Below are positions 37,503 through 47,101 of a stretch of DNA of 64,000 nt, in pieces. Made by a program: the position numbers and the translations under genes. The DNA is from CAVPJC01 sp963705155. Lineage in GTDB: Bacteria; Chloroflexota; Anaerolineae; Anaerolineales; UBA4823. The stretch's first letter is position 1, and every line of letters begins with the position of its first letter. The notes beneath the pieces were generated by a model. It saw nothing but the letters and a program-made list of their open reading frames with translations. It searched no databases and was not told the origin of the DNA. The DNA lies in assembly GCA_963705155.1 (NCBI GenBank), contig CAVPJC010000020.1, forward strand, positions 1-64,000, given 5' to 3'.

Positions 37503-37631
37503 CTGGGCTTCTGTGGCAGCAGGTGCCTGGGTTTCGGCCGGGGCAGGGGTGGACTGCGGCTGGCAGGCTGTCAGCACAAAGGCTGCAATCACCAGCAGAC
37601 TGATAAAAGTCCATAAAGTTTTTCGGTACAT
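36251..37631 (-). CDS. ABC sugar-binding lipoprotein, first copy (frameshifted)
   Basis: Starts MYRKTLWTFISLLVIAAFVL with lipobox LTAC (Cys near 23), a Pro/Ala/Thr linker, GEEIALRWRTRPDNQAEIDV and YEPGGSES. Shifts near 37365 and 37215 then lead to VFWIPGTDVADFANRGLIL and MFHLAFNPETGKSGAELGAL, WGLPRDVSTFALYLNLDLIN, and a long intact stretch to PEFDAVMGPAITSVLTGQTS and CAEANKTFTNPAG. The family is the MalE/UgpB-like solute-binding group of Gram-positive-type lipoproteins. It runs straight into the second copy without a stop in a consistent frame. Confidence 0.72.
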
Positions 37632-37698
37632 GAAGGGTCTCTCCTAATGGGAATTAGATCTGGGTCTGATTTGCTTTGCGAAAAAATTGAGGATGGGT

Positions 37699-38742
37699 TT
37701 ATATTCCGATGGCACCTCCTGGATTGGATTTGTCCTGGGCGGTTGACCGCCGTATGATGAGTTCGGCAGGCTTTTTAACAAATTCAGGTACCAATTTGGG
37801 GTTCTCGATGGCCCGGATCAACATTTGGGCCGCTGCCTGCCCAATCTTATAAGTGTCCTGGCGCATGGTTGTCAGCGGCGGATCAAAATAAGAAGCCAAT
37901 GGCATATCATCGAAACCAATGATGGAAACATCATCTGGCACCCTTTGCCCGAATTCGCGCAGGGCGCGGATTGCGCCGATCGCCATGCGGTCATTTTGAG
38001 CAAAGATGGCGGTCATGGGTTTGCCGTGTTCAATAAATTGTCTGACAGCCTGGTAACCTGAAGTAGCCGACCAATCACCCTCAAAGGTAAAGGCTTTGTC
38101 GAGAGGAATATTCGCTTCATTAAGCGCGGCTTCGTAGCCGTTTTGACGGTCTTGAGTACAGTCTTCAAGACAGGGTCCAGTTATCATGGCAATGTGCCGG
38201 TGTCCAAGGGTGATCAGATGGCGGGTGGCGGCATAACCGGCGGCCTGGTCATCCAGGGCGATGGCACTGAGATCTGCAGAGCGGGGTCGGGCGCCCACAA
38301 ACACCATGGGCGTGTGGGCTGGCAAGTGTGTATAGCGCAGATCGGCGTATGGATTGATCACCATCAACCCTTCGGCTCTGCGGCTGGAAATGAGCTGCTC
38401 AACCAGAGTGCCAAAGGCGATTTCATCGGGAGCAGAGGCGCTCATCAGAAAATAGCCGTGCTGGCGGGCCTCATTTTCTGCCCCTTCGATAATAGATGCC
38501 AGAGTGTAGTCGGTTAAATTAGGGGAAAGACAGGCAAGTATGCGCGTGCGCCCCTGGGCCATCTCGCGGGCGATGGCATTGGGGCGGTATTCCAGCTGTG
38601 CGATGGCGGTTTGGACGCGTTGGCGCGTCTCCGCGTTGACACGTTCTGAGCCATTGATGACCCTTGATACCGTCTGGTGGGAGACCCCGGCCAGAGCAGC
38701 GACATCACGGATTGTGCTACGCGGACGATCAGGAATTGTCAC
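37699..38742 (-). CDS. LacI-family transcriptional regulator
   Basis: 347 residues from a GTG at 38742 with AAGGATC upstream. The DNA-binding head TIRDVAALAGVSHQTVSRVI with the hinge PNAIAREMAQGRTRILACLSP, then a periplasmic-binding-like sensor domain (AIFAQNDRMAIGAIRALREFG, VSIIGFDDMPLASYFDPPLT). It likely represses the adjacent sugar ABC operon and itself; the inducer sugar is unknown. A perfect 38-bp palindrome overlaps its own promoter. Confidence 0.92.
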   Translation of the reverse strand: MTIPDRPRSTIRDVAALAGVSHQTVSRVINGSERVNAETRQRVQTAIAQLEYRPNAIAREMAQGRTRILACLSPNLTDYTLASIIEGAENEARQHGYFLMSASAPDEIAFGTLVEQLISSRRAEGLMVINPYADLRYTHLPAHTPMVFVGARPRSADLSAIALDDQAAGYAATRHLITLGHRHIAMITGPCLEDCTQDRQNGYEAALNEANIPLDKAFTFEGDWSATSGYQAVRQFIEHGKPMTAIFAQNDRMAIGAIRALREFGQRVPDDVSIIGFDDMPLASYFDPPLTTMRQDTYKIGQAAAQMLIRAIENPKLVPEFVKKPAELIIRRSTAQDKSNPGGAIGI

Positions 38743-38755
38743 TGGAGTGAGATCC

Positions 38756-38818
38756 TTATTATGTTACCGGTCACGTGACCGGTAACATAATAATATAAAA
38801 AATTATCCGCTTTGTCAA
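38756..38818 (-). promoter_or_regulatory. lacI promoter with overlapping 38-bp perfect palindromic operator
   Basis: On the minus strand TTGACA (complement of 38813-38818), a 17-base spacer and TATTAT (complement of 38790-38795) form a consensus-like promoter. The palindrome 38756-38793 has arms of 19 bases (TTATTATGTTACCGGTCAC and its complement) and covers the -10 box and the start site, a typical autorepression arrangement. Confidence 0.8.
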
Positions 38819-38900
38819 GAGGCAAAACACTGAGGATGCTGGCATCTTTCTGGATAATGCGCCAGTCAGGCTGATATTCCAGCCTTGTTCGCCAGGTTTC

Positions 38901-38918
38901 ACCGACCTCCTGGTCGGT
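38901..38918 (-). terminator. hairpin after the XPB-N-like gene
   Basis: ACCGACC, a TCCT loop, then GGTCGGT, just past the stop of the minus-strand gene at 38927. No T-run follows, so termination is only possible. Confidence 0.35.
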
Positions 38919-38926
38919 CCATTGGG

Positions 38927-40616
38927 TTACTCCTGCGATTTTGATTCCTGTGGTTCGGCTTCCCCCAGATAACCCAACTCTGCCAGGACTGCCAGCACTT
39001 TATCCCTGGCTGAAGTTTTAACAATGATGGTTGTCGGCCCCAATTGCTCGCCCAGGAAGCGGGCTGCGCGCGAGTTGCGCAGGCTCTGGAGAAGCTCGGG
39101 AGAGCGCACATGCAGGATCAAGGCCCGTTCAAATCGGGCTTCCACGCCGTTGGTCTCCCACTTTTCCAGCGCTTTAATCAAGATTGGCGGGATCACAAGG
39201 GCGCTGCGCCGCAGCAAGGTGAGCAGGTGATTGACGTGCAAACCCTGGGCGCGAGCGCGCTCCAGCGAAGCAGGGGTGAGGCGATACGCATAAGCGTCCT
39301 GAGCGGCGTTTTCCCAGGTACTCAAGCGTGCAAGTTGGTAGCGGACGACGCGCGGCACCAAACGCGGAGCGCGCAGACGGGCATCCGAACTGACCAGGAG
39401 CTGGTCATCTTCGACTTCCAGACCCTCAGGTGGGGCTCCTTTTATCAGCGCATCTGCCCATCGAGAAAAACGAAAAGCACTCACCGGGCGGTTTTCACCG
39501 GGGGCAGCCAGATCTAAAATTCCCAGCCAGTGCAATGGACCTGTGATCATAAATCGGATCAATGCGCCTTCAACCGCATCCCAACTTTCAAATCCTCGTA
39601 AAAATTCGCCGCTTTCATGTCTGCGGATATACCAGGAATCGTAATCTCCGGCAGGTCTCTGAAAATCAGGTTCGACTTCTTTAATTCTTTCGATGAATGC
39701 CCCCAGGCTCCACCAGGTGTTGCGGGGAACATGGATTAATAATTTCAGGACGGCGTAACGCGCCTGCAGTGGGTCATTGCGCCATTCACCCTCAAATTCG
39801 AGGCCGTGGACCAGGCGCAGATCGTTAAAGATCAGGGCTGTGCATCCAGGCGCGCGCGAGTTGCGCCAAGGCTTTATTGCGAGGCGATTCCAGGTGGTGC
39901 CGTGTTATCTCCGGGTTGGGCAATCCGGTGGCCGGTTCGAGAAATCCGCCTGCCGCCAGTAATAATTGGAGTTGATGGGGTTTGCACAGGAATGGAGCTG
40001 TCAGATCCCACGAGGCCGATGCGAACTCCGTGGAAGTGGGGCTCAAACCCAGGCGCAGGGCAGCCAGGAGTGTGCAGGTCTGGTCGAGCAGGTTGTCGGT
40101 AACCGGGATCACAAGCGCGCGTTCGGCAGCCGTCGCCGCTCGACCCGGGGCGATGGCCGCCTCCTGTGCAGGTTCGGGCAGCAGGAGAAGCAGGTCTGAA
40201 GGTATGCAGGCAAATTCCTGCGGCCCTTTGGGTGTATCCAGAAATGCCCGTGTGATCAAGCCCCGATACCAGAGCAGTTCGGCAGTCGAGGAAGGCTGTA
40301 AATGCGGCTGCTCACGGTCGCGCCGGGCCGGTCCCATCTCGCGGATGCTCCCAAACTGCCGGACAAACACCGGCCAGGGCATTAAACCGTTATTTTTTGC
40401 CAGCTCTTCGAGTACGGCGCGCCCATCTGCCGGAAGCCAGGCGACCATATCGGCCACCCGTTGTCGATCCAATATGGCCTGGGCCAGGCTGGAGGCAAGC
40501 TCACGAGGCTGTGCTTCCAGTACAGCGCTACCCATGAGATCAATTTCCCACAAGTCTGCAACAATGCGCAGAAAGCCCGGGTCTTTATTTTGCAGACTTT
40601 GAGCCAATTCAATCAT
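38927..40616 (-). CDS. helicase-associated XPB/Ssl2 N-terminal-domain-like protein (frameshifted)
   Basis: About 560 residues in two frames joined near 39845. The first part (MIELAQSLQNKDPGFLRIVA, VADMVAWLPADGRAVLEELA, LLWYRGLITRAFLDTPKGPQ, PSDLLLLLPEP) and the second (GEWRNDPLQARYAVLKLLIH, WWSLGAFIERIKEVEPDF, QLLVSSDARLRAPRL and ILHVRSPELLQSL) match the Helicase_C_3/XPB-N-like proteins common in Actinobacteria and Chloroflexota. The helicase motor is absent, so it is not itself a helicase. A DNA repair or damage-response role is inferred from family only. It follows the diacylglycerol kinase gene. Confidence 0.65.
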
Positions 40617-40622
40617 ATAAGC

Positions 40623-41559
40623 TCAGGTTTTTTTGTGGATCATCACTTCCAGCGCGCCGGGCAGGATTTCTGCCGAAATCTTACGCACATCGACACCGAA
40701 GTTGGAAAAAATTTCGCCGTCCACGTGGATCAGCAGTGGATGGTCTGACTCGATTTTCATGTGGTGGAACTGGCCCATGCGCACCTGGCTGAATCGACCG
40801 TGGGTGCCGTTCATCACTTCGGGGAGCAGGCGCAGCATCATCAGGCGTGACACCTTGCGCACCGCGGCATAATGAAAGATGCCATCCTGATTGCGCGCCT
40901 GCGGCGAGACGTGAAACCCGCCGTCCTTCACGACCGCCGTTGCATAGCACCAGCATCAGGATATCTTCCTGCCAGGTTTCCAGATCGCTGGTGATGCTGA
41001 GACGGGGGGCATCGTGGTTTAGGATAATCGTCTGGAGTACCGACACCAGGTAGATCAAGAAGCCGCGCAGGTAGGGGATCCGGCGGGATCGGATGGTGAC
41101 CGTGGCATCAAAACCGATTCCAATGGTGTTATCCCAGTATTCGCTGCGTCCCAGGTTGTCTTCCAGCCTGCCGATATCGATACGCTGCGGCGTTCCTGTG
41201 AAGATCTGGCGCAAAGCCCGGGGAGGATCAATGGTCATTCCAATCGAGTGGGCGAAATCATTACCAGAGCCCATCGGGATCACACCCAGTCTGGGGCGCC
41301 GTTCGGCAGGCGCTTGCATCAAACCGTTGATCACTTCGTGCACAGTTCCGTCGCCACCGGCTGCGATGACCAATTCGTAACCATCCAGCGCAGCCTGGCG
41401 GGCCAACTCGGTGGCGTGGGTGGGGTAAACCGTCCCCGACCAATCGGTGCCGCCGAACTCGTCCACAACGGGGCGCAGATCAGCGGCAGACCGCCAGGCA
41501 CGGCCAAGGTCGGCATTTGGATTCAGGATGATTTTGGTGCTGTGCTGCGGCATATTCAC
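40623..41559 (-). CDS. diacylglycerol kinase / YegS-like lipid kinase (frameshifted)
   Basis: MNMPQHSTKIILNPNADLGR leads to the catalytic glycine-rich loop ELVIAAGGDGTVHEVINGLM and LGVIPMGSGNDFAHSIG. After LVLCNGGREG (about residue 210, near 40935) one base shift is needed to reach GGFHVSPQARNQDGIFHYAA, LLIHVDGEIFSNFGVD and the end EVMIHKKT at 40623. DagK enzymes recycle diacylglycerol to phosphatidic acid at the membrane. It begins 4 bases after the DUF429 stop and is followed 6 bases later by the XPB-N-like gene. Confidence 0.85.
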
Positions 41560-41563
41560 CTGT

Positions 41564-42331
41564 CTAATATTTTTCTTTTAGAGCGGCGCCGGGAAGAATG
41601 ATTTCCCCTTCATCCGGATCACCTAGGCGGGTGATCTGATCGGGTTTCATGGCTGCCAGCCAGGCGGTGTACGCTGCAACCAGGGCATCCAGCTCATACG
41701 GGGAGTAAATGTTTTCGTCTGACAACACGCCATGCAGCAGCCGGTTTCGGGTGATTTCTTCAAAAAACCGCATCGCATCGGGTACATTGACTTTTAATTC
41801 ATACAGCAGGAGCTGGCGCTGCAGGCGGCCCTCCAGGGTGTATTTTGGGAACGGCGCCTGGCCGAGCAGGAGTGTGTAACATGCATATGGATAGACCTCC
41901 AGGCACTGCCGCTCTTCATCTGGCGCCGGGTAGGCATGGTAGCCGAGGGTGGACAGGTGCTGGTAGAAATGAAAACCGGTCTGCATCCACCCGGGGCAAT
42001 CGTCGGCGCGGGAGGCCGTTTTTGGGGTGCTGATGTTATGCTGCCGCAAAAGGTATTCACTCAGTCGAAAGTTTGTCCAACGACCAGGGCGGGGAGAAGG
42101 GTTTAACGCGGCCCGTACGTTTGCGCGGTCCATCAGGCCGATGTTTGGCTGGCGCGGCGCGCTGACAGCCACAAAAGCCCGGCGCTGCCCGCCAACAAAT
42201 GCCAGCACCTCGTCCATGGCGGCCTGCCCCAGCGCCAGAAGCTTTAATTCTCCGTCCAGCGCGGCGTAGACGAATGGGCGCTGCCCTGCCGTTGGATCAA
42301 TTCCGATGAAGGTGGATTGTGTAAAAAACAT
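41564..42331 (-). CDS. DUF429 predicted RNase H-like nuclease
   Basis: 255 residues. FTQSTFIGIDPTAGQRPFVY has the first acidic residue of the RNase H-like fold, then AFVAVSAPRQPNIGL (second strand), LEVYPYACYTLLLG, and ENIYSPYELDALVAAYTAWL with the Glu/Asp cluster of the DUF429 C-terminus, ending GEIILPGA. The fold suggests metal-dependent nuclease activity on nucleic acid, unproven. Its ATG overlaps the stop of the radical SAM gene by TAATG. Confidence 0.75.
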   Translation of the reverse strand: MFFTQSTFIGIDPTAGQRPFVYAALDGELKLLALGQAAMDEVLAFVGGQRRAFVAVSAPRQPNIGLMDRANVRAALNPSPRPGRWTNFRLSEYLLRQHNISTPKTASRADDCPGWMQTGFHFYQHLSTLGYHAYPAPDEERQCLEVYPYACYTLLLGQAPFPKYTLEGRLQRQLLLYELKVNVPDAMRFFEEITRNRLLHGVLSDENIYSPYELDALVAAYTAWLAAMKPDQITRLGDPDEGEIILPGAALKEKY

Positions 42332-43233
42332 TATAAATTTAAACCATACATTTGGTCTGGCTGCAAAATTTCCGGGTAGCGGCTGCGCAGCGCCCGCCGA
42401 GTTTCATAACAGAGGTGGCAAGCATCGGCGTAGGTTTCCTGATGATCCAAACCATGCTGCTCCACCAATCTGGCAGGCCCTCCTTCAAGGAGTGCGCCGA
42501 TCACCGGGTCTGCTTTTGGATTGTAATTGGAACACAGGTCTTTTAAGGATGTTTTCAGCAGATTTCCTATGGTGATACCCTGGCAAACGTGGACATATCC
42601 GAGGGGATCCAGGTGCACCCTGCCTGGATCGAGCAGATCTTCGTGCGGGCAGGTTGAAAAATTACGCCAGGGTTTGTGCGGAGCCAGGTTGGCAAGCTTT
42701 TCAACGGCGCGCCCTCTGTACATTACATCCAAATCACCAGTGGGGAGCATACCGTGTTCCGCCTGCCCCTTTGAGTAACTTTCGGGCTGGGCGATACTGA
42801 TGGCACCAACCTGGATACCCAGCAATTCTGCAGCCTGGCGTGCGTGCCCTGTAAGGGGGAAGGATGCATCGGAAGTATGGAATAGATCGCTGCTGATGGA
42901 CAGGTTTTGCACAAGCCCGGCAAATGGCGTTAGATATTCAAAGGCCTCATCCGGCCCGGTCGCCCAAAATGTATTCGTCACCACCCCCACCTGGAAACCC
43001 ATCTCTGCAGCCATTTGCACACCCTTTACAAGCAGAGGGTAGTACAAAAACGGCTCTCCTCCTTCAAAGAAGATCCAATTAATGCTCTCGGTTTCACGGG
43101 CTTGCTCCAGATAAAGACGGATATCTTGTAAATGCATCACACCGCTTTGCCAGGGGCTGCCCCATACAAAGCAGTGGTCGCATTCCTGGGTGCACTGGTA
43201 AGTCAAGAGCAGGTGCAGTCCGGTAAGCTCCAC
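42331..43233 (-). CDS. radical SAM protein with SPASM-like C-terminus
   Basis: 300 residues. LLLTYQCTQECDHCFVWG gives the CxxxCxxC iron-sulfur motif (Cys 14, 18, 21), then FFEGGEPFLYYPLLVKGVQM with the GGE SAM-binding site. Late Cys residues (STCPHEDLL, HVCQGITIGN, ADACHLCYETRRAL) resemble a SPASM-type auxiliary cluster. There is no peptide substrate nearby, so a RiPP role is unsupported; the target is unknown. It leads the operon with DUF429, the kinase and the XPB-N-like gene. Confidence 0.85.
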   Translation of the reverse strand: MELTGLHLLLTYQCTQECDHCFVWGSPWQSGVMHLQDIRLYLEQARETESINWIFFEGGEPFLYYPLLVKGVQMAAEMGFQVGVVTNTFWATGPDEAFEYLTPFAGLVQNLSISSDLFHTSDASFPLTGHARQAAELLGIQVGAISIAQPESYSKGQAEHGMLPTGDLDVMYRGRAVEKLANLAPHKPWRNFSTCPHEDLLDPGRVHLDPLGYVHVCQGITIGNLLKTSLKDLCSNYNPKADPVIGALLEGGPARLVEQHGLDHQETYADACHLCYETRRALRSRYPEILQPDQMYGLNL

Positions 43234-43353
43234 TTTTACATCCTCCCGATTTTGTTGCGCCAGAGTCAGGTTCCTTTCTGAGTTTAGCGCAAAAGCAGGT
43301 GAAATGCAATAAAATGTGGAAATCTGTCATGCTGAGAAGCATACACACGTCTT

Positions 43354-43382
43354 TTGACTTGCGCGCCAGGCTGGGCTATACT
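43354..43382 (+). promoter_or_regulatory. near-consensus sigma70-type promoter
   Basis: TTGACT (43354-43359), a 17-base spacer and TATACT (43377-43382). The transcript would begin near 43389, about 70 bases before the aldehyde dehydrogenase ATG. It probably drives the operon through to galactokinase. Confidence 0.75.
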
Positions 43383-43459
43383 ATACATAAACAAGCACAG
43401 GTTCCAATCCAGGATTGGATCACGTGATTTCCAGATCAACTGACTAAAGGAGTTCCCGT

Positions 43460-45033
43460 ATGACTGACACGTTCAAACTGACCTATGCTACCATGTTCAA
43501 TCCTCCTGAAGCGCTGCATGTGCGCTTTGATGAAGCCCTGGTAAAAGTCAAAGCCGGGCTGGGGAAAGAGTACGGCATGATCATCAACGGCAAAGATGTT
43601 TTTACCGCCGAGAAGTTTGAAGACCGGTCCCCTGTTAACACGGACGTCGTGCTGGGTATTTTCCAAAAAGGCACAGAGCAGGATGCCCGCGATGCTCTGG
43701 GCGCCGCCCGCAAGGCTTTCCCCATCTGGAGCAAGATGAAGTGGCAGGACCGCGTGGCCCTGTTGCGCAAAGCGGCTGAGCTGATGGATCAGCGCACGTT
43801 TGAAATCGGCGCAGCGATGGCGATGGAAGTGGGTAAGAACCGCATGGAGTCGCTGGGCGATGTGGCCGAGACCGCCGATCTGGTGCGGTACTCGTGCTAT
43901 CAGATGGAAAAGAATGACGGGTATTATGTGGAGATGGGTCGCGACCCGCTGGTGGGTTACACGGCGACCAATTTTTCGGTGCTGCGCCCTTACGGGGTCT
44001 GGCTGGTGATCAGCCCGTTCAATTTTCCAACAGCCCTTACCGGTGGACCCGTGGGGGCTGCCCTGGCAACTGGCAATACTGTGGTTATGAAACCCGCCAC
44101 CGATACCCCCTGGGTGGTGCGCTTGTTAGCCGAGTGTTTTCGTGATGCTGGCATTCCCGATGGCGTGGTGAACTATGTCACCGGGCCGGGACGCACTCTG
44201 GGCCAGGCGCTGATTGAAAGCCCTGAGGTGGATGGTGTGACCTTCACCGGTTCTTTCGACGTGGGTATGAAAATATTCCGTGATTACGCCCAGGGCAATT
44301 ATGTGCGCCCCATCATCCTGGAGTTGGGTGGAAAGAACCCGGCGATTGTTTCCCGGAATGCCGACCTGGAGAGGGCCGCGATCGGCATCGTGCGCTCTGC
44401 TTTTGGTTTGCAGGGGCAAAAATGTTCGGCCTGCTCAAGAGTGTATGTTGAAGAGCCGGTTTACGACAAACTGGTGGACCGTCTGGTGGAATTGACCAAC
44501 AAGCTGGTGGTTGGCGATCCCACGGAACGCGCGGTGTATACCGGGCCGGTGATCAACAAAAGCTCATACCAGGATTTAAAGACTTCACCGAAGAACTATC
44601 CCAGGCTGGCCATTTTCTCACCGGCGGCAAGGTGCTCACCGAAGGGGTGTTGGGAAAAGGGTATTTCTGCGCTCCAACCCTGGTCGCGGATGTGCCTCTG
44701 GATCACCGTTTGTGGAAGTATGAAATGTTCCTGCCGATTACAACCGTGGGCCGGGTCAACAGCCTGGATGAGGCGATGACACACGCCAACAATGTCAATT
44801 ATGGCCTGACAGCCGGTTTCTATGGCAGCAAAGAAGAATCCAAATGGTTCTTTGAGAACATTCAGGCAGGTGTAACCTATGCCAACCGTCCGCAGGGCGC
44901 CACGACGGGAGCATGGCCTGGTTTCCAGCCTTTTGGCGGTTGGAAGGGCTCGGGTTCCAGCGGAAAAAATGCCGGCGGGCACTATTATCTGCCGCTCTAC
45001 ATGCACGAGCAAATCCGCACATTGATTGACTGA
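43460..45033 (+). CDS. aldehyde dehydrogenase, L-glutamate gamma-semialdehyde dehydrogenase type (frameshifted)
   Basis: Behind AAAGGAG. NAD-dependent ALDH of about 520 residues: VISPFNFPTALTGGPVGAAL, TGNTVVMKPATDTPW, GVTFTGSFDVGMKI, the Glu in ILELGGKNPAIV and the catalytic Cys in LQGQKCSACSRVYV. A shift near 44580 joins VINKSSYQD to LTGGKVLTEGVLGKGYFCAP and PTLVADVP, KYEMFLPITTVGRV and the end EQIRTLID. The YATMFNPP start and length match RocA/PruA, the second step of proline breakdown, yet no proline dehydrogenase is nearby, so other aldehydes are possible. It leads a unit with CoA-transferase and lactate permease genes. Confidence 0.85.
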
Positions 45034-45125
45034 GCTACAAACGCACCTGATGCGCAAGTTGATTATGGCGAGGCCGGATTACCCGGCTTCGCCTCTTCTC
45101 AATCCTGTTGATCCTTCCTGTTTCG

Positions 45126-45365
45126 ATGACCTATAAGTGGAATATCGGTCAGTTTTTTTTGTTTCTCGGGCTGATTATCCTGGCCATATTCTTTATCACA
45201 GACCAGGCAAAAAGCCCAAATTATACCTACTTTTGCTCGGGCGGATTGATCCTGATTGTAGGCGCTTATTTGATGTGGTTGGGTCGGGTCCCGCCTGAGC
45301 CGTCCAACCGGTTCAGCCTTTTGCGGAAGATGCAAGAAAATCGGGAGAAGAAAGAAGAAGGACCT
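45126..45365 (+). CDS. small two-helix membrane protein, in frame with the CoA-transferase gene
   Basis: Starts MTYKWNIGQFFLFLGLIILA and has two hydrophobic helices (QFFLFLGLIILAIFFIT and YFCSGGLILIVGAYLMWLG) then a charged tail (ENREKKEEGP). No stop separates it from the CoA-transferase ATG at 45366, which has its own AGAAGAAGGA site. Either a stop was lost by an indel or a membrane-tethered enzyme is made. Confidence 0.5.
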
Positions 45366-46268
45366 ATGAGCAAATTGTCTACGTTATCCGAGGCTGTCGC
45401 CCAGTATGTGCGCGATGGCGATTGTGTGTATGCGGCAGGCTTTACCCATATGATCCCTTTCGCTGCCGGGCACGAGATTATCCGGCAGGGGCGTAAAGAT
45501 CTGGTTCTGGCGCGCGCCACACCCGACCTGATCTATGATCAGATGGTGGCGGCAGGCTGTGCGCGCAAGGTCATTTTTTCATATATGGGAAACCCGGGAG
45601 TGGGCTCCCTGCGCCTGGTGCGAGCAGAAATCGAAGCCGGAAATCTGGAGTGGGAGGAGTATTCGCATTTTGGAATGATCTCCCGCCTGCAAGCTGGCGC
45701 TACAGGTGTGCCTTTTATGCCCATGATGCCCACAGCAGCCGGTGATCTGGAGCGAGCCAATCCGAACTACCGTACCGTGGTGGATCCCTATTCGGGAATG
45801 GAAGTAACGGTTGTGCCGGCCCTCAAACCCGATGTAGCCATTGTGCACGTCCAACGGGCAGACGCCGATGGAAATGCCCATATCTGGGGCATTATTGGCG
45901 AGCAAAAGGAAGCTGCATTTGCTGCGGAACGCGTCATTCTCACCACAGAAGAAATTGTGGATGCCAGTGTCATTCGTTCTGATCCCAACCGGACGCTCAT
46001 TCCAGGCTTCATTGTGGATGCCGTCTGTCATGTACCGTTCTGCGCCCACCCATCTTATACTCAAGGGTATTACGACCGTGATAACTCGCTCTATTTAGAG
46101 TGGGATAAAATCAGCCAATCCAGGGAATCTGTGCAAAACTACCTGGATGAGTGGGTGTACGGGGTGAAAGACCGGGCAGAATACTGGGAAAAGCTGGGTC
46201 CCGAAGTGCATGAAAGGCTCAAAGTTGGCAGCCGGCCCAGCACTGTGGTGGATTATGGTGCTTATTAA
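45366..46268 (+). CDS. CoA-transferase subunit A (glutaconate/3-oxoacid type)
   Basis: 300 residues from ATG 45366 after AGAAGAAGGA. MSKLSTLSEAVAQYVRDGDC, GFTHMIPFAAGHEIIRQG, DLIYDQMVAAGCARKVIFSY, GTYSHFG-like EEYSHFGMISRLQAGATGVP and VDPYSGMEVTVVPALKPDVA match family I CoA-transferase alpha subunits. It transfers CoA between acyl groups, possibly glutaconate or a short-chain oxoacid. Subunit B starts 2 bases later. The frame continues upstream into a two-helix segment, treated separately. Confidence 0.88.
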   Translation: MSKLSTLSEAVAQYVRDGDCVYAAGFTHMIPFAAGHEIIRQGRKDLVLARATPDLIYDQMVAAGCARKVIFSYMGNPGVGSLRLVRAEIEAGNLEWEEYSHFGMISRLQAGATGVPFMPMMPTAAGDLERANPNYRTVVDPYSGMEVTVVPALKPDVAIVHVQRADADGNAHIWGIIGEQKEAAFAAERVILTTEEIVDASVIRSDPNRTLIPGFIVDAVCHVPFCAHPSYTQGYYDRDNSLYLEWDKISQSRESVQNYLDEWVYGVKDRAEYWEKLGPEVHERLKVGSRPSTVVDYGAY

Positions 46269-46270
46269 CT

Positions 46271-47041
46271 ATGACTGACTACTCTTCTTCCGAACTGCTG
46301 ACGATTAACGCGGCGCGTTTGCTGCGAGACGGTGATGTGGTCTTTGTGGGTGTTGGGCTGCCAAACCTGGCCTGTAATCTGGCCAGGCGCACGCATGCCC
46401 CCAACATGACGCTGATCTATGAAGCTGGCGTGATTGGCGCCCAACCAGCCCGTTTGCCGCTTTCAATTGGCGACCCGACCCTGGTGAGCGGGGCGCTGTC
46501 TGTGTGCAGCATGTATGATATCTTTGCGTTTTACCTGCAGCGAGGCAATGTGGACGTGGGCTTCCTGGGCGGAGCCCAAATTGACCGCTTTGGCAATATC
46601 AATGCCACCACGATTGGTGGATACGATCACCCCAAAGTGCGCCTGCCGGGTTCCGGGGGTTCGATGGAAATTGCTGCCTGGGCAAACCGCTGCTACATCT
46701 TAACGCCCCACCAGAAACGCCGCTTTCCGGAGAAGGTGGATTTTCGCACTTCGGCGGGTTACCTGGGCGGGCGGCACGAGCGCGAAGCTGCACATCTGCG
46801 CGGCGGAGGGCCTCAGGTAGTGGTGACCGACCTCGGTCTGATGGAACCGGATGAAAGCGGTGAGCTGGTTCTCACGGCGCTGCATCCGGGCTGCAGCGCA
46901 GAGCAAGCGCGGGTGAATACGGGTTGGGATTTGAAGATCGCAAGGGACTTGCGCGAGACCGAGCCGCCAGGGCCTGAAGAGCTTCGTATTCTGCGCGAAG
47001 AGCTGGACCCGCAAGGCATCTACCTCAAAGGGTCGGCCTGA
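46271..47041 (+). CDS. CoA-transferase subunit B
   Basis: 256 residues, MTDYSSSELLTINAARLLRD, VVFVGVGLPNLACNLAR, catalytic Glu in LIYEAGVIGAQPAR, GFLGGAQIDRFGNINAT and LPGSGGSMEIAAWANR. The Glu forms the CoA thioester. The pair with subunit A forms the active enzyme. It overlaps the preceding stop by 2 bases and precedes the lactate permease. Confidence 0.9.
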   Translation: MTDYSSSELLTINAARLLRDGDVVFVGVGLPNLACNLARRTHAPNMTLIYEAGVIGAQPARLPLSIGDPTLVSGALSVCSMYDIFAFYLQRGNVDVGFLGGAQIDRFGNINATTIGGYDHPKVRLPGSGGSMEIAAWANRCYILTPHQKRRFPEKVDFRTSAGYLGGRHEREAAHLRGGGPQVVVTDLGLMEPDESGELVLTALHPGCSAEQARVNTGWDLKIARDLRETEPPGPEELRILREELDPQGIYLKGSA

Positions 47042-47101
47042 GTCCCAGACCAGCCGGCTCGGTCATCCGGAGCGCCAATAATCGGTGACTAACAGGAATA
47101 T

